DNA of 64,000 nt from Rosellinia necatrix (Eukaryota > Ascomycota > Sordariomycetes > Xylariales > Xylariaceae), in the NCBI GenBank assembly GCA_021209875.1, contig JAGYVD010000008.1:929501-993500 (forward strand). Reading direction: 5' to 3'. Under the pieces are notes generated by a model that did no database searches, was not told the DNA's origin, and was given only the letters and a program-made list of their open reading frames with translations. The translations under genes and the position numbers were made by a program. Positions 34,909-47,467 of the stretch are shown here, in pieces (the stretch's first letter is position 1; every line of letters begins with the position of its first letter).

Positions 34909-35642
34909 TACGAATAGAAGACGACTAGTGCTTAGAAATGTTCCAGTACTAGGATTTGATATATAATTTCCTTCGCCTAGCCCCAGGACCTGGGAGTGAT
35001 CGGTACCGGGTGAAGACCTATTAGCAAGGCCACCAAGTATATTTAAATAGGACGTAAATCTTCCTCCGTTAATTTGAACAACGCTGATCGGCACGGTGAC
35101 GAGGGTATAACGAATGTGTATAAGTTTTGGTAAGTCATAAAGCCATGAATGATGTAAATATGGCTTCAGATCGAATGTGGTTCATCCAACCGGATTGGCT
35201 ACTCCAGATGGCAGCACAGTAGCCTAAAGTTTATTGGCTCTTGATAAAGTGTAAGGGGTCGATACGGTTCACAGTCCTGTGAACCGGCCTAAGTGATTCG
35301 GGTAGGGATGTAGGGGCCCGGCAGTCTCCTCGGCAGCGGCGTTACGTTGGACTAGACGCAACACACCTAACCAATACGAATTGCAAATAGAACCCGCCCA
35401 GCAGAGGCAAAAACAGACGACTCTCGAGATAAGCCGGAAGCCGTTGAGAATACTGGAGGAGGTAGTGGTTGAGCACGTGAGATAGGTGGAGGTGGCTGGA
35501 GGCTTAGAGCGGGAGGGTGTGGTCGTGTAAATGGGTAGAGTGATGGGTGACAGGTGATGGAGGTGAGGGGGGATATGGAGAAATTGGGGGATACGAAGAT
35601 GAGGTACCGTAGGACAAAAGAGGAAGATGGCCAGGCACAGGC

Positions 35643-35669
35643 AGGACAGACAGGACAGACAGGACAGAC
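35643..35669. repeat. 9-bp tandem repeat
   Basis: Three exact units of AGGACAGAC with decayed units on the right. Confidence 0.85.
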
Positions 35670-36007
35670 GGGCACAGACGGGACACGGACGAGATAACAA
35701 AGACGAGACGACAGCTGGAATGACAATCACATCAGTTGGGGAACGGAACGAGGCTTTTATTTTCACCCCTCGGCGGAACATGCCCCACGGTTGGGTAACG
35801 AGACAACACCAACACGAGTGAGCAGACGGTGACGAAGTATGGATCGGCTATGGGCCTTGCCTAGATAAATGTCCCCGTCTTGGTACGTGCATACAAGGGG
35901 CCGCCAGATGCAGGTAGGTATCTATTGGGTCTGGATAAGCAATGATAGGGAAGTTCAGGTTCGGCTGACTCCCAGCTGCCCTGGCTACTTGCGTAGCTAA
36001 TCCAGTA

Positions 36008-36930
36008 AGTCAGGTAGGTACCTACCTACTTAGGTACCTACATAGGCATAGAGATACGCAGGGCTCCCAGCCTGCCTCGACATGGTAGGTACTTAAGTAG
36101 AAAGATGTTAGTTGGTGTGACGGCTGTGCTGTGCTGCGTTGGCACTTTGCTTGAACTCGAAGCAGGGTGAATCTGTGCTCCCAGCTCCCATCTCCCATCA
36201 CACGAGGAACGGACTGGAAATTACCTAAGCCATCCTCTAGCGGTGCCTATTAGTTAATAGATATGGATGTAAGTGCTTAGGTATCAATGGTAAATCAATT
36301 CCCCGGACTGTAGGAAGAGGAATAGACATGGGGTAGTTAGGTAGGCAAGTAGGTATGTTTCGTAGAATCGTACCTAGGTAGGTCCCTAGATAGGTAGTAC
36401 TATTCCCGTCTCGGTTCCAAGGGCGGGGCTCGGCTCGGAAAGCTCCCCCGCCAATGGAACGTGTTATCGTTAGGCAGCGGGTAAGGTTAACTACCCAGGT
36501 AGGTAGGTAGGCAGGTAGATGGGTTGATAAGACTCTCGGTAACTAAGACAAACCGCTCTAGAATTTGACCGAGATCCGTTGTGCCCAAGTGCCTACATGC
36601 TCAAATGCCACAGTCTAAAGCATAACAGCACGTACATAAGGTTGATTCGACGCCCATGTTTCATGGTGTCAACTTGGGACCCGATTAATTGGCTCGGGGA
36701 AATGACGCAAGCCGATCAGCAGTGTTATGCTTCGTACTTATGTATGTGGGACCTGCATCTCTTAGACACTGAACCAAACCCGCTATTTCGTGCCCAATCC
36801 ACCTGGCAGCCCTGGCAGGACGTAACAATAACCACCGACCGTACAGCGTCGAAAACGTTCTAGGCTCCCGATCCCTAGACGCTATCTAGTAGACTAGGTA
36901 CCTAGTACATAGATTAGGTAGGTAGGTAGA
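36008..36930. repeat. Cluster of TACCTAGGTA-type palindromic motifs
   Basis: At least six blocks of alternating TAGGTAGG and CCTACCTA units, for example at 36010-36050, 36340-36400, 36494-36520 and 36885-36930. Many are palindromic around CCTAGG or GGTACC. The same motif recurs only between genes elsewhere in the window. Confidence 0.8.
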
Positions 36931-37751
36931 TGCTAATAATACCTTTGGAAAGTTTAGCATGTCTATCCACCAAGGAGTATTCATCCAACTACCTAACCTA
37001 GTACTTACACACCCCAAGTACTTGAACTGGCTAGGTGGTGAAAGGCCACGTCTTACTATCCGCTCGAGGCCGTGCCCTTAGTTTTGCCGGCTTTCCGGTC
37101 GGCGGTCAAAGCCGAAAACTTGGCACCGTCATGATCTTGCCGTGAAGGGAACGAAACAGTTCGCTTAATATCGCTCCCTGCCGCAGTCCAAACTCGAGAA
37201 CGACGAATAACTAGCTCGATCTTACTCTAGGTACTTACCTGGGGTAGTGTACTTAGGTAAGACACATGTCTCCGTACCTGCAATATGAGGAATGAGGATA
37301 AGATGCGGATAAGATGCAATACAACCAAGGGGCCACCGGTAACTAACGATAGTGGTTAAAGATCTAAACAACGCACACTTATTCTAAATTATCGTCACAA
37401 GGTTACCCAGCCCTGTTAGCATGCCCTCATGTCACTACAGCCCGGTCGTCCTGGATCAACCGAACATGATATGACCGCCCTAACAAAGATATGCAAAATT
37501 GCCACCCAGGGTATCTGCGCCATACCTTGCCCGTAAACCCATTGCCCGGAACCGACATTATATCCGTGCGCTCCCGATGAAGAAAACCCTGCCCGGCCCC
37601 TGTGCCGTAGCAATCTCAAGATATATATACCGTGCCCGCGCTCCCGGCGAGGTGAGTTCAAAGCCACCATGTAAAATCGTACAAGCACCAAATTCCCGTC
37701 ATCAATGTCCTCGTGAAGCTACCGGCAAACCAAACATGCCAGAGGCCCAGA

Positions 37752-38316
37752 TCACCATAGCCGCCGTTGATAATACACGGGCGTGTCGCCCTGCGAGAGG
37801 CGGCGGATCTCAGCCTTGATGCGCTTCCGTCTCTCGGCGCGGCTAAGCGGCACCCCGCCTTCCTGGACGCCGTCCCACGACCCCTTGACATCCAATTCTG
37901 TGTCGTCCCGGCCGCCGTCAGCCGCGTTGTCGTCGTTGTCATCGCCAAGCTGCCCATCCGGGGGCGGCGGCAGCGGCTCTTCGATGTCCGGCATCGTCGG
38001 CCGCACCTCGATCACCTCCCCGTCGCCAGCCCCATTCTCTTCCTCCTGTTCCTGCTCCTGCTTCTGCAGTGGCAGTGGGTCGACCACTACCTCGGCCTCG
38101 GACCCTTGTATCTGTACCCGCGTGCCGTCCTCGAGGCGGATCGTCGTCGTCTTCGTGGCCCGTGCCCGACGCGCCAGCACCGCCTCCTCGTCCCAGTACT
38201 TGGGCCGCGGCCGCGTCACGACGGCCGGCCGGATCGCCGATCGCAGGTCGCGCAGCGTGCGCTGCTGGATGAGGCAGCCGCTGATGAACAGCGCGGACGT
38301 GCACAGCAAGACTATT
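37752..38316 (-). CDS. Membrane-anchored hypothetical protein, last exon
   Basis: The exon 37752-38316 encodes 188 residues. It begins after an acceptor TTCTAG and opens with a hydrophobic segment IVLLCTSALFISGCLIQQ, followed by RTLRDLRSAIRP. This is the pattern of an N-terminal membrane anchor. The middle is acidic and low-complexity (poly-Glu/Gln, then Pro and Asp runs). The end is RAERRKRIKAEIRRLSQG and YYQRRLW, which I believe is conserved among fungi without a known function. No in-frame ATG exists between the upstream stop and this segment, so the start must be in another exon. An ATG at about 38440 (MSSR...) would fit the phase exactly, but no GT donor is present there. The 5' exon is therefore unresolved. 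Very GC-rich. Confidence 0.65.
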
Positions 38317-39906
38317 CTAGAAGGTGAGCATAGAAACGGGGATTAATTAGAAAAAGAAAAGAAACATGAATTGTTGAGATAACTTCAACGGACTTTATAA
38401 TACAGAAACAGGGGTATTATCCCATCTTTCTGCTTGACATTATTCCGGGAGAGGATTTGAGAGGAAGAGGAGGAGAGGGGTTGTTTCCGCACCTATTCCT
38501 GATGTGATCAGCACAGACGCTTGTGAGGACGTCAATAGCATTGTCTTGGGGTGGAATGTAACGGCAGATTTGCAATCGACATATAATGATAGCTACTGAA
38601 ACTGAAGATGAAAATGGAAGAAAAAAAGCCAATGTGATTGACTTCTTGAAATGCTCTAAATACCGAGATTTCTCGGTGGTGAAGTCGGTTGGGACTTGCT
38701 CCTGTACATTGAATGACGACGTTCAAATGGGATGTTCCACCAATTCCCTATTTTATCGGCGAGTCCACCGTTGACACGGCAACCCCTCGGGAATCGGCAG
38801 GGCTCGGCGATCACAAGCTGAATCCGCCTAGTGTATTGTCAAACCAAGATTCGACTTCCAACAATAATTGATATTATCTCAATAGTACGTTATAATTAAT
38901 CGGCGGCGTACGTTGCCTGTCGCTCCAATCCTTTTGCCCGTCGTGTTGCCATAACCCATTACTATTGATGGGGCCTCGTGCCAGACTTACACTACACATA
39001 TTGCCTGTGCCCAAAACACTTGCAGGTAGACAGCTCGTTACAAGCAGAATGGCCGCACTAAGATAAGCCTCGACGCAGCATGTTGTTCACACCGTCTTGA
39101 TGGCAAAGAAAAAAATAAAGAAATAAAGAACAAAGATGACAGGTGGTGTATAGAGTAGCCAGAGGCAAGGCAAGATAACTAGAGCTGGGTGCACTCGAAA
39201 GTCGATTTGAAGTGTGCCCAGTGTCGATTCTGTTATTGCGTTGCCAAAGCTATAGTTAACGGGAGAGGAACCAATGAACGAGTCAACAAGAAACAATGTC
39301 AAGGACGATACAAAGCACGGCCCTTTCAGGTAGGCAACGCCGTTCTACTTAGCTGCAAGCATGATGAATAGGCTTGTCAGAGTTGTTTATCCAGGTCTTT
39401 CGTCACCCAGCGAGACTGGCAGAGGTGAATGCAAATCGCGGACACGAAGCCAGGTTGATAGACATTAATTGTGTATCGATTGCTCGAGAACCTATCTATC
39501 ACGCAGAGCGCCTGTTGCCTGTGTGGCATCCATCTACCAAGGTAGCTTGATTAGACAAGTTCCAACGGCGTGAGAACTCTTCAATCCCGCCCAAGACGAC
39601 AGAAAACGCGCAATCATGCAAGTAGCTTTCCTATCCCGTGCGTGCGCAGTTGGCGAAGGCGACACAGCCGGTCCCTATCCTGAGTAGAAAGACGAGGAAT
39701 ATCCATCCTTCCGGGCGATGCGATCCTGCATACGCACGCCCGCCCCCCCCTATTGCCTGCCAACCCCCAGGTACCGCTCCTAGGGTTTCCGTAATCCAAA
39801 CACCGCAATACTCCGAACATAAGCATTCTGCGTAATCTGTTGAGAAGGCTTCAAACCAACACTCCAACACCGGTCCCCCCCTTACTAGCAGCACCCTCAG
39901 CTCCCG
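38317..39906. other. Intergenic, 1.6 kb
   Basis: Probably holds the first exon and promoter of the membrane-anchored protein gene on its left side and the 3' flank of the polyglutamine gene on its right. AT-rich; no other gene found. Confidence 0.5.
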
Positions 39907-41233
39907 CTACCCCAACGGAGATGGAACCCTCCCGTCCAGAACCACGCTGTTCATTCCCCCTCTCCCCCGGCCTTTCCTCAGATAAAGACGCTCCCCCTCA
40001 TCTTCGCTCGTCATAGCCACGCGCCGGCCCCCGACAAAGCTACGCGCTATCTTCTTGCCCCCAACCTCGGCCCCCAACCCGGCCCCGGCGGAGGGGCTCA
40101 CGTTCTCCGGCATGGCGGCCGTCGCGCCGCGCAGCCGGCGCCGCGAGGCGGTCCAAGTGCCGCCCTTCCTCAACCGCTGCATTTGCGTCTGCGTCTGCGT
40201 CTGCTGGTGGTGGTGATGTGGTTCTTCCGCGACGGCTTCCGAGGGGCTGCGGTCCGCGAGGGGCGCCAGGCCGTCCGCCCTCCGCCTCCTCGGCGTGCGC
40301 CGCGCGAGCTTCGCCGCGATGTTCGCCAGCCCGCCGCTGCCGCTGGCCGGAGACGGCACCTCCGGTAGTTCCTTCTCGCGGTACCGCGGGTCGCCTCGGG
40401 GGTACGTCACCGGGGATCCCGCGACCGCCGCGGACGAGGGTGAGGATGTCCCCGGGCTCGTCGGGAGCGGCGTCGCGAACGCGCGGCGGGCTTGCGCTGC
40501 GGCGGCGGCGGTGGCGGTGGTGGGGGTGTGAGTGTCGCCCGCATCGAAGGGCGTCGGTTGGTCGTCGTCGTTGTTGAAGTCGCCGTCGTCGTCGTTGTCG
40601 TCATCGAAGAAACTCGCTGTGCTCTGGCGGACGCGGGATCGGGCCCACGACCTGGCCGGCACCGGCGTCACCGCCGGCGGCGAGGGGATCGGGTCGTCCT
40701 CTTCGTCGTCGATTTGCGCGTTCTCGCGGACGTGGCGGGACGTTCGCGCGGATGGAAGGCCAGGCGGGGGCGGTGGCGGCGAGGGGTTATGGTGGTGGTT
40801 GTTACTGCTTCTATGGTGCTGCTGGCGGTCTGCTCGGGCGGTGCCGCCGTTACTAATGTTGCCTTCCTCGAATTTAGAGACGTTGGATGAGAGCCACATC
40901 TTCCACTCCAGGGAACTCGCGGTCGACGAGACGCGCTGCTTCGGCGGGGTGGACAAGGTTTGCTTACTGGATGTTTTGGACGGGTTGACGAAAATCGTGG
41001 CATCCCCGTGTATGCTTGCAGGCTGCTGCTGCTGCTGCTGGACATCTTCTGTGACGGGTAAGATGCTCTGTCTTCTGCTTTGGCCGTCGTCGGTACTCAT
41101 GGAGTAGACACTTTCGGCATATTGCAGCCCGATGTCTGTATCGGACCCGTAGGTGCTCGAGCGGTGAATATTCACGGTTGGTAAATTAGTTAGCGAATTC
41201 GTCCATGGGTTAAAACCGAATGATTGGAGCTGC

Positions 41234-41274
<41 letters not shown>

Positions 41275-43353
41275 CTGCTGCTGTTGCTGTTGCTGCTGCT
41301 GCTGCTCATCCGGTGCCGTCTGCATCCTGTCTTGCAATACTCGGCGGTAGGGGCTTTGAGCCCGGAATAAGTGACGTGTTGGGCTCCCAAAAAATGCCGA
41401 GCTGCGAGAGGAGACGGGTCGCAGGGGGTGAGGCGCCTCCTCTTCAGTTGGAACCGGCGATGCCTTTTTGTCAGGCGGGTTTGATGAGTCGTCGCTTGCA
41501 TTCGTATCCGCATATGCAGATCCCTGATTGTCCCGTCTCCCTCTCTTCGCCTCGTTTATGGACCGCAAACGCCGCTTATCCTTCATACGCAACCCACAGT
41601 TTCCAATCACAGACTCAGATTCTGATTCACTCTCTGGCATAACATAGCGAATTGTGGCATTAGTGTCACGACCGAGGCGCTGGGGAGTAAGTGAGCTCTT
41701 ATGCTGAGGTACTTCCCCTAGTCTCATGATATTGCCCATGCTGTATTGTCTTTTGAAGTTACCCGTGGGTTGTTGTTGCGGTTGTTCCATGTGTCTCATG
41801 AGGGCTGAGTAGATTCTCCGACCATCAACTGGCGGTGGCGGCGGAGGAGGGGCTGTATATACTGGTTGGTGTAGAGATGCGGTGCTGGCGTTGGATTGCT
41901 CGGAAATTGACAAAAACTGCGCCGACGATGAACAGACATGTGCACCATTCTCGTTGATAACAGACAATCGTTTTTTCTCGTGTTCCTCACGAAAACTATT
42001 TTGGGTAACCACAGTGCTGGTTTCCGAGTTAGACCAGCTAGTCACCCGAGATCTGTCGTCCGCAGCCTTCATGTCGCTTTGCAAGCTTTCCATGCTACCT
42101 TGTCGGGAGCGAACTTGCTGGTAAGATGGGACTGCATGGAGGGAAGGGATTCCAGAGCTCACATGCGATAAGGAGGCAGCTTGATCGGTCGAAGATATGC
42201 GGAGAAGCTCGTCGTCACCGTCATGTAGTGAATCCCCTAAGTCGAAAATGTGCGAAGCTTGTGCATCGACATGTTGTACAGGGAGCTTTGTATCATCAAA
42301 GTCACCTTTGCCTAAACCGAACAAGTTCTTTAACTTGTTTTTGACACCTTGTGATGCTTTTCGGGCTTTGTATCGCAAACTACCATCCTTGGTGGCTTTA
42401 CTGTTTACTGAAATAGTACTATCACTTGGCTGTCGCATGCTTTTCTTGAAAGATCTCTCCTCGCTGGAGCCCCTAGATCTGAAAAACCTCGATGGTTTTG
42501 GACGGAGATGACCTTTCTGATTACCCAGATTGCCGCCATATGGGTGCGTTGAAGCAAAAGGGACGGCAGCGTCCTTGTATTTAGATGTAGATCCAAAGCC
42601 ACCACGAAAATCCTGCAAAACACTCATTGACTTGGGTGTCTTTAATCCCCGAGGGGGGATGTTTTCGCGCCCTTGTAGAGGCTGAGAATGGGTGTTTGTG
42701 GGCAACGGCAGCCGGTTTGTTGATGCTGAAGCCTTGCTTGGGTTGGGGTGCTCTGGAGCGGTCGCATTTATTGTGTTTGTAAACATCGATCTGGACTTGC
42801 GGAGTTTCCGGTATGAAGAAGGCACCGATGCGATATCGTCTTCAGGTGTGTAATACTCCTCGCCCGTAAGGAGAGTATCGATGTGGTCTCCTGCGGCTCC
42901 CTTGATGGCAGGCATCGTGCCACAAGCAGAGGCGCTACGGGAAGGTGGATGGACCTCAACATTAGCGGTATAATGCTTTGGAGCGTGGGGTGTGTAGGAG
43001 ATATCCTGGGCCATCGTGGTATTCCGAGGCTCTGGATCGTGGATGTTTGGCTGGACGAAGCGGATACTCTGTTGCCGACGAGAATGAATATCGTCCGATC
43101 GCGTCTTGATATGCCCAGAGCAGTCTGCTGTGCCGCCGCCGGTGCTGGTAGGCGGACGAGGAGGCGGCCACAAGGGCGAAGCGGAATCTGTTGCTGATCG
43201 GGCCCTGGCCCTCGCGAATGCTTGCGTGGCTGCTAATTGGGCATCACGCTCTGCCGTCTCGGGCAGGATATGCTCTAGATGCACGCTCTTCACTGACACA
43301 GCGGACCTTTGGCGATCGAGTCGGCGGGGGTTGGTGCTGTTCCGCCTATGCAT
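39907..43353 (-). CDS. Large low-complexity protein with polyglutamine tract, 1148 aa
   Basis: One uninterrupted exon with the ATG at 43353. I recognise no catalytic domain. The first 80 residues (ETAERDAQLAATQAFARAR, then WPPPRPP) and a basic region around FFRSRGSSEERSFKKSM, YKARKASQGVKNKLKNLFG and GLGKGDFDDTKLPVQH look conserved-like. Most of the rest is Ser-, Pro-, Gln- and Asp-rich disorder. There is a run of 25 Gln (41230-41304) and shorter Gln, Pro and Asp runs. The C-terminal 100 residues are very basic (RRTPRRRR, GGKKIARSFVGGRRVAMTSEDEGERLY). This composition fits a scaffold or regulator, possibly cortex- or polarity-linked, but that is a guess. The C-terminal third (39907-40900) is much more GC-rich than the rest and contains trinucleotide runs in several frames. 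Confidence 0.8.
41230..41304 (-). repeat. Polyglutamine-coding CAG/CAA tract
   Basis: 25 consecutive Gln codons in a mix of CAG and CAA, read on the minus strand inside the 1148-aa protein. The mixed codons suggest selection for the amino acid rather than simple slippage alone. Confidence 0.95.
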
Positions 43354-45787
43354 GTCGATATCCGATATACAACGTGATATACAACTCGTCGTAGATGGCC
43401 AATATTAAGAGAAGTGGTGTGGCGAGTGAAGAGGCTGCATCTGTATGGACGGGGGGGAGTCGGGTGCAGAGAAAGGATGGGCGGCTTGAGGCGGACGATG
43501 GTGATGATGGTGATGACGATGATGAGGGCGGTAGCGGAGGGGAGGCCCGATGTTTAGCGCGCAATACAGGTTAACCAAAAGCTCTCGCAAACAGCACGAG
43601 ACCGCGATAATAGCGCTGATAGTGCTGTTTTGCAGGGAAATGCTGTATGTTGGAGAGAGTGGTATGTTGAAGCTGTGAGGCCCGGTCCCACGGAGAGGGT
43701 TCTGCGTCGGGGTGCAGTTGGCAGAGGTGACGGCCAACACCTGGATTGGCTTGTTCGCTTCACAGAGAAGTCACGGTACCTGCCTACCGTACCTCGGGCA
43801 GGAAGCTGCGTCACAATATCGCAACTTCGTTTTCGTCTAAGCCAGAGCTGTGGTTATATTCAACCCACCCAGGTCCCTATAGGGCAACAGAAAGGAATCT
43901 ATCCGAGGCACCTACCTAGGGGTACTTGCCGTAGATTCCAGTAGCTCCAAAGCACCTTGAGGTAGCTAGATACCTTAGGTACCTAGGTAGGTCAAACAAA
44001 GAAATGATCAATTGTAGAAACCAAGTACCTAGGTGTGTATTCCATCTATTAACTACCTAAGATAGTAATAAGCGTGCCACATGCTTCGGTTAGACATCTG
44101 CTGCAGTAGTTTTAATCTGTCTAGCCTGCGTCTGAGTTCAAAGAAACTAGTAATTGTATATTGTAATGATAGGCGAAACTCCCTAGTGATTAGCACGGGG
44201 CTTTGAGGGCTGATTAATTCTTATTCGGAATGGATAAAATCAACTGCTCTACATTACCATTGTGTTCCTTTGGGGTTTGGTTTGTTAAGTTGTTGTTATA
44301 CTGCTGATTGCGTAGCACATTTGTGTAACATGGGCAAATCGCCCACAGAATACAGAATCAAGAGTTGCCTGAACCATTAATTACCTATTCCCCCAGGTGA
44401 CCCGATTTAACTCTAGTTGGAGATGCTAAATCTTTAAATCATACCATCTCTAGTATAACGATATAAAGGATACAAGGTCGCGGAGCGTTAACTGACAACG
44501 CAGAGACTTTCAAAGTTTGTAATTCTGACCTGACGAGAAACTAGCAACCACAAACTCCTAAACCCGGACAATACAAGTCACGTATTCGTAGAACTTGGGT
44601 ATTGACAAATATCTATGGAGCTTCATGACACCCTAGCACTCTGTATTGGCTTTTCATAAGCCATGGCATTAACTTGCTGGGTGTTGTTGTGTAGCCGGGC
44701 TCAGGCCTGTAACTAAGCAGAAATACTGTATGTCTAATGGGTCGTAAAAAAGATCTAGTGAGGTAAGTAGATTGGCGGTTCATAATCCCGGGATTGTTTC
44801 CTTGGGGACATATGAATCTTATAGTGACTAGACGTGTCATTTATGTGTAGTTACAGTTGAATGGTAAGCGGTAATGACAAGACAACACAGCAAGCCTGTT
44901 ATTGTTTTATACTTCTAATGAGATGGTATTTTGTTGACCGGCCAAGGCTCCCACCTGACATACCGAACCTATGCTGCTCCTAACACCTAGGGTGGTTGTA
45001 ATACAGGAATTGGGTGTGTATAAAGACCTTCAAGACCCCCTTGGGTCTTGAGTCTTGAAAGGTCAAGGAATCAATTGCTTACCCTATTGAGCCCTAAACA
45101 CAACGCTTCGACCTACCTACTACCTAAAACAAGCCTATTTATTCACTCTGTGATACCCCCAACTGACATGTAGGTGATACTCTGGTATTTCATCTTCCCA
45201 ATTTGTTCAAGTGATTCTAGGAAAACAAACAAGGTACCATTTTGAAGATGCTGCCTATGCTGAGGAATCTTCCAACAGCTTTCAGCTTTTCAAGAGTATG
45301 TTGTTACCCAACTGCTCAAACAGCCTGGTCGCTGTAGTGGTTATACATCGTCAAATTTTCATCTGGGTATCGATAACAATCTAAATTCACTGGTGTGTTG
45401 GAGCCGCCTGGACGCTACTCCCTTATATTTTCTCATACCCAATATCTACAAGAACCTCACCTTGGTACAAGACATTATACCTAACTCATAAAAGTACTTG
45501 GAACATTGCGTGGCCATCGTGAGTCATATATCAGTTAGGTAATAAACCTCGCATTCTGTGGGTTATCGTGTACAGTAACAAAACAATGACATTCATGTCT
45601 TGACTAGAGGACCTATGACTGTGCTACCAAACCAAAAACCTATAGGAATGTACAGTACAAATCAACTCAGAGCGAGCTGACACCAAATAGACAACCAGGT
45701 TTAAACGGCTCTTGTCTGAAACGCCTCTAAACAAGTAATGCATGGACGGGCGTGCCTCCAACAGGTCAGAACTCGACTGCTAGTTTC
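43354..45787. other. Intergenic, 2.4 kb
   Basis: Upstream region of the polyglutamine gene (CT-rich leader on the minus strand to about 43560) and 3' flank of the protease gene. TACCTAGGTA-type motifs occur at 43905-44030. No gene found. Confidence 0.5.
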
Positions 45788-47467
45788 TTAAGCACGGAGC
45801 TCCTTCAAGAAGCCCTTAAGTTCCTCATCAACGAGCTCATGAATCTTCTCCGTGAACTTCTCAGCCTTATCTGTGAAAGAGGACACACCCTTGACAATCT
45901 TGCCAGAGACAACGTTGAAATCATCCTCGATAGCCTTCTCGAGTTCCTCCAGGGTCAGAGAAGTCTCCGAGCTCTTCTCGGCGACGTAACCGCCCTGCTC
46001 GATGATCTTGGAGAAGTTCGAGTAACCGCCACCATTCCAGGCAAGCAGGTTAGGGGTATCAGAGGGGATATCAGATAGAGCACCCTTGGTGGCAATGGCA
46101 ATCATGTTGTTCTTCAGCTTCTCAGGCGTGATATCAGCCATGCCATACTCAGACTCCTTGCTGGGTTGAAGAGATAGGAAGTAAGCAGTGAGGCCGCACA
46201 GATGAGGTGAGGCCATTGAAGTGCCAGAGATCGTGTTAATGGCGGTCTTGCTGCCGATCCAAGTCGATTGGATGCTTAGACCAGGTCCGAAGATATCGAC
46301 ACACTTGCCCCAGTTGGAGAAGTAGGCACGACTATCATCCAGAGCAGAAGCACCGACAGTCATGGCCTTCGCAGCGGCGGCGGGTGAGTACTTGCAAGCA
46401 TCGGCATTATCATTACCGGCGGCAACGGCGAAGTGCAGACCAGCGGTGACAGCAGCGTTTACGGCCATATCCAAAGATGGTGACTTGCCACCACCGAGAG
46501 ACATGTTTGCAGTTGAACCCTTGAAGCCCTTTCGCTTACCTGCCTTGGCCGCGCCAACTTGCGCCTGATGAGCTTCAGCGGCCCACTCGACACCCTTCAT
46601 GACATCGGCCATGGACCCAGAGCCGTTGGATCGGAGGACCTTGACGGCGTAGACGTGAGCCTTCTTCGCGACACCATACTTCTTTCCGGCAACAGTGCCG
46701 GAGCAGTGGGTGCCGTGGCCGTTACCATCCTCATCCTCGTCACCGAGAGGAATGGTCTTGCCCCATTTGGCACGACCCTCAAAATCGACGTGCTCAATGT
46801 TGGTGCCAGTGTCAATAACATAGACGTCAACGCCCTCGCCACCGTCAGCAGCATATAGGTACTTGTTATAAGTGCCGAAAGAGAGCGAGTCGCGGTGTGA
46901 GATTCTGGCCAATCCCCAAGGGGCGTTCTTCTCTAGATCCGGCTCATCTTCTTTTAGTGCGTAGACGATTTGGTCTTTCTCGACGTACTCGACCTATGAA
47001 CGAACCGAATTAGCTACTTTGCTGTGTAATTACGAATGCCTGAACGGGAGGCCCGGGTACGACGGGTAGAGTCAGGTAATACTTACATCGGGATGCCTGC
47101 GGACCTCCTCGATGACAGCATCATCGAAGTGGCCAGCATAGCCGAGGAAGCCGCTGCCGATCTTCAGGGTATGCTTCAGACCACTGTAGGCATCAGCAAC
47201 CTCGCCAACCAAGGGGAGCTGGCCACGCTTCCGGAGTTCCATGCGCTCATCCTCGCGGTTGCTGTGGATCTTCTGAACCCACGAGTGGTGGTCAGAAACG
47301 GATGACTCTGTTACATGATCCTTGAATTTGATGATGTACGAATTGGGGACCTCTTCGGCAGTGGACGAAGAGACGATAGGAGCAGCCCCATCGTGAATGG
47401 TTTCATAGCTAAAGGAGGGCGCTGCAGCCGCAACATAGGCCAACGAGAGAGCAGCGAGGCCCCTCAT
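45788..47467 (-). CDS. prb1: Vacuolar subtilisin-like serine protease (cerevisin / proteinase B type)
   Basis: S8 protease of the cerevisin group, which acts in the vacuole in protein turnover and autophagic breakdown. Exons 47087-47467 and 46993-45788 give 528 aa. The 93-nt intron has GTAAGT and TAG and is phase 0. It has a signal peptide (MRGLAALSLAYVAAAAPS), an I9 inhibitor propeptide (SYIIKFKDHVTESSVSDHHSWV, about 45-120) and the mature catalytic domain. The triad is visible: Asp near residue 188 (YVIDTG), His near 220 (NGHGTHCSGTV) and Ser near 386 (SGTSMASPHLCG). The C-terminal helical extension after about 470 (LEELEKAIEDDF, EKIHELVDEELKGFLKEL) is typical of fungal vacuolar members such as Aspergillus PepC, and argues against a secreted alkaline protease. 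The start chosen is the ATG that begins the signal peptide; upstream frame residues are basic and unlike a signal. Confidence 0.95.

Larger units (their letters stand above)
34909..37751. other. Intergenic, 2.8 kb
   Basis: Contains the promoter and CT-rich leader of the 262-aa gene (the region to about 35800 is pyrimidine-rich on the minus strand). A 9-bp tandem repeat AGGACAGAC lies at 35643-35669. There is also a dense field of TAGGTAGGTACCTACCTA-type motifs from 35910 to 37260. No coding frame that I trust. Confidence 0.5.

Noticed and set aside
35269..35781. 170-aa frame on the minus strand rich in Ser, Cys, Pro and Leu
   Set aside because: It is a read-through of a CT-rich leader and a 9-bp repeat upstream of the 262-aa gene; low complexity with no domain.
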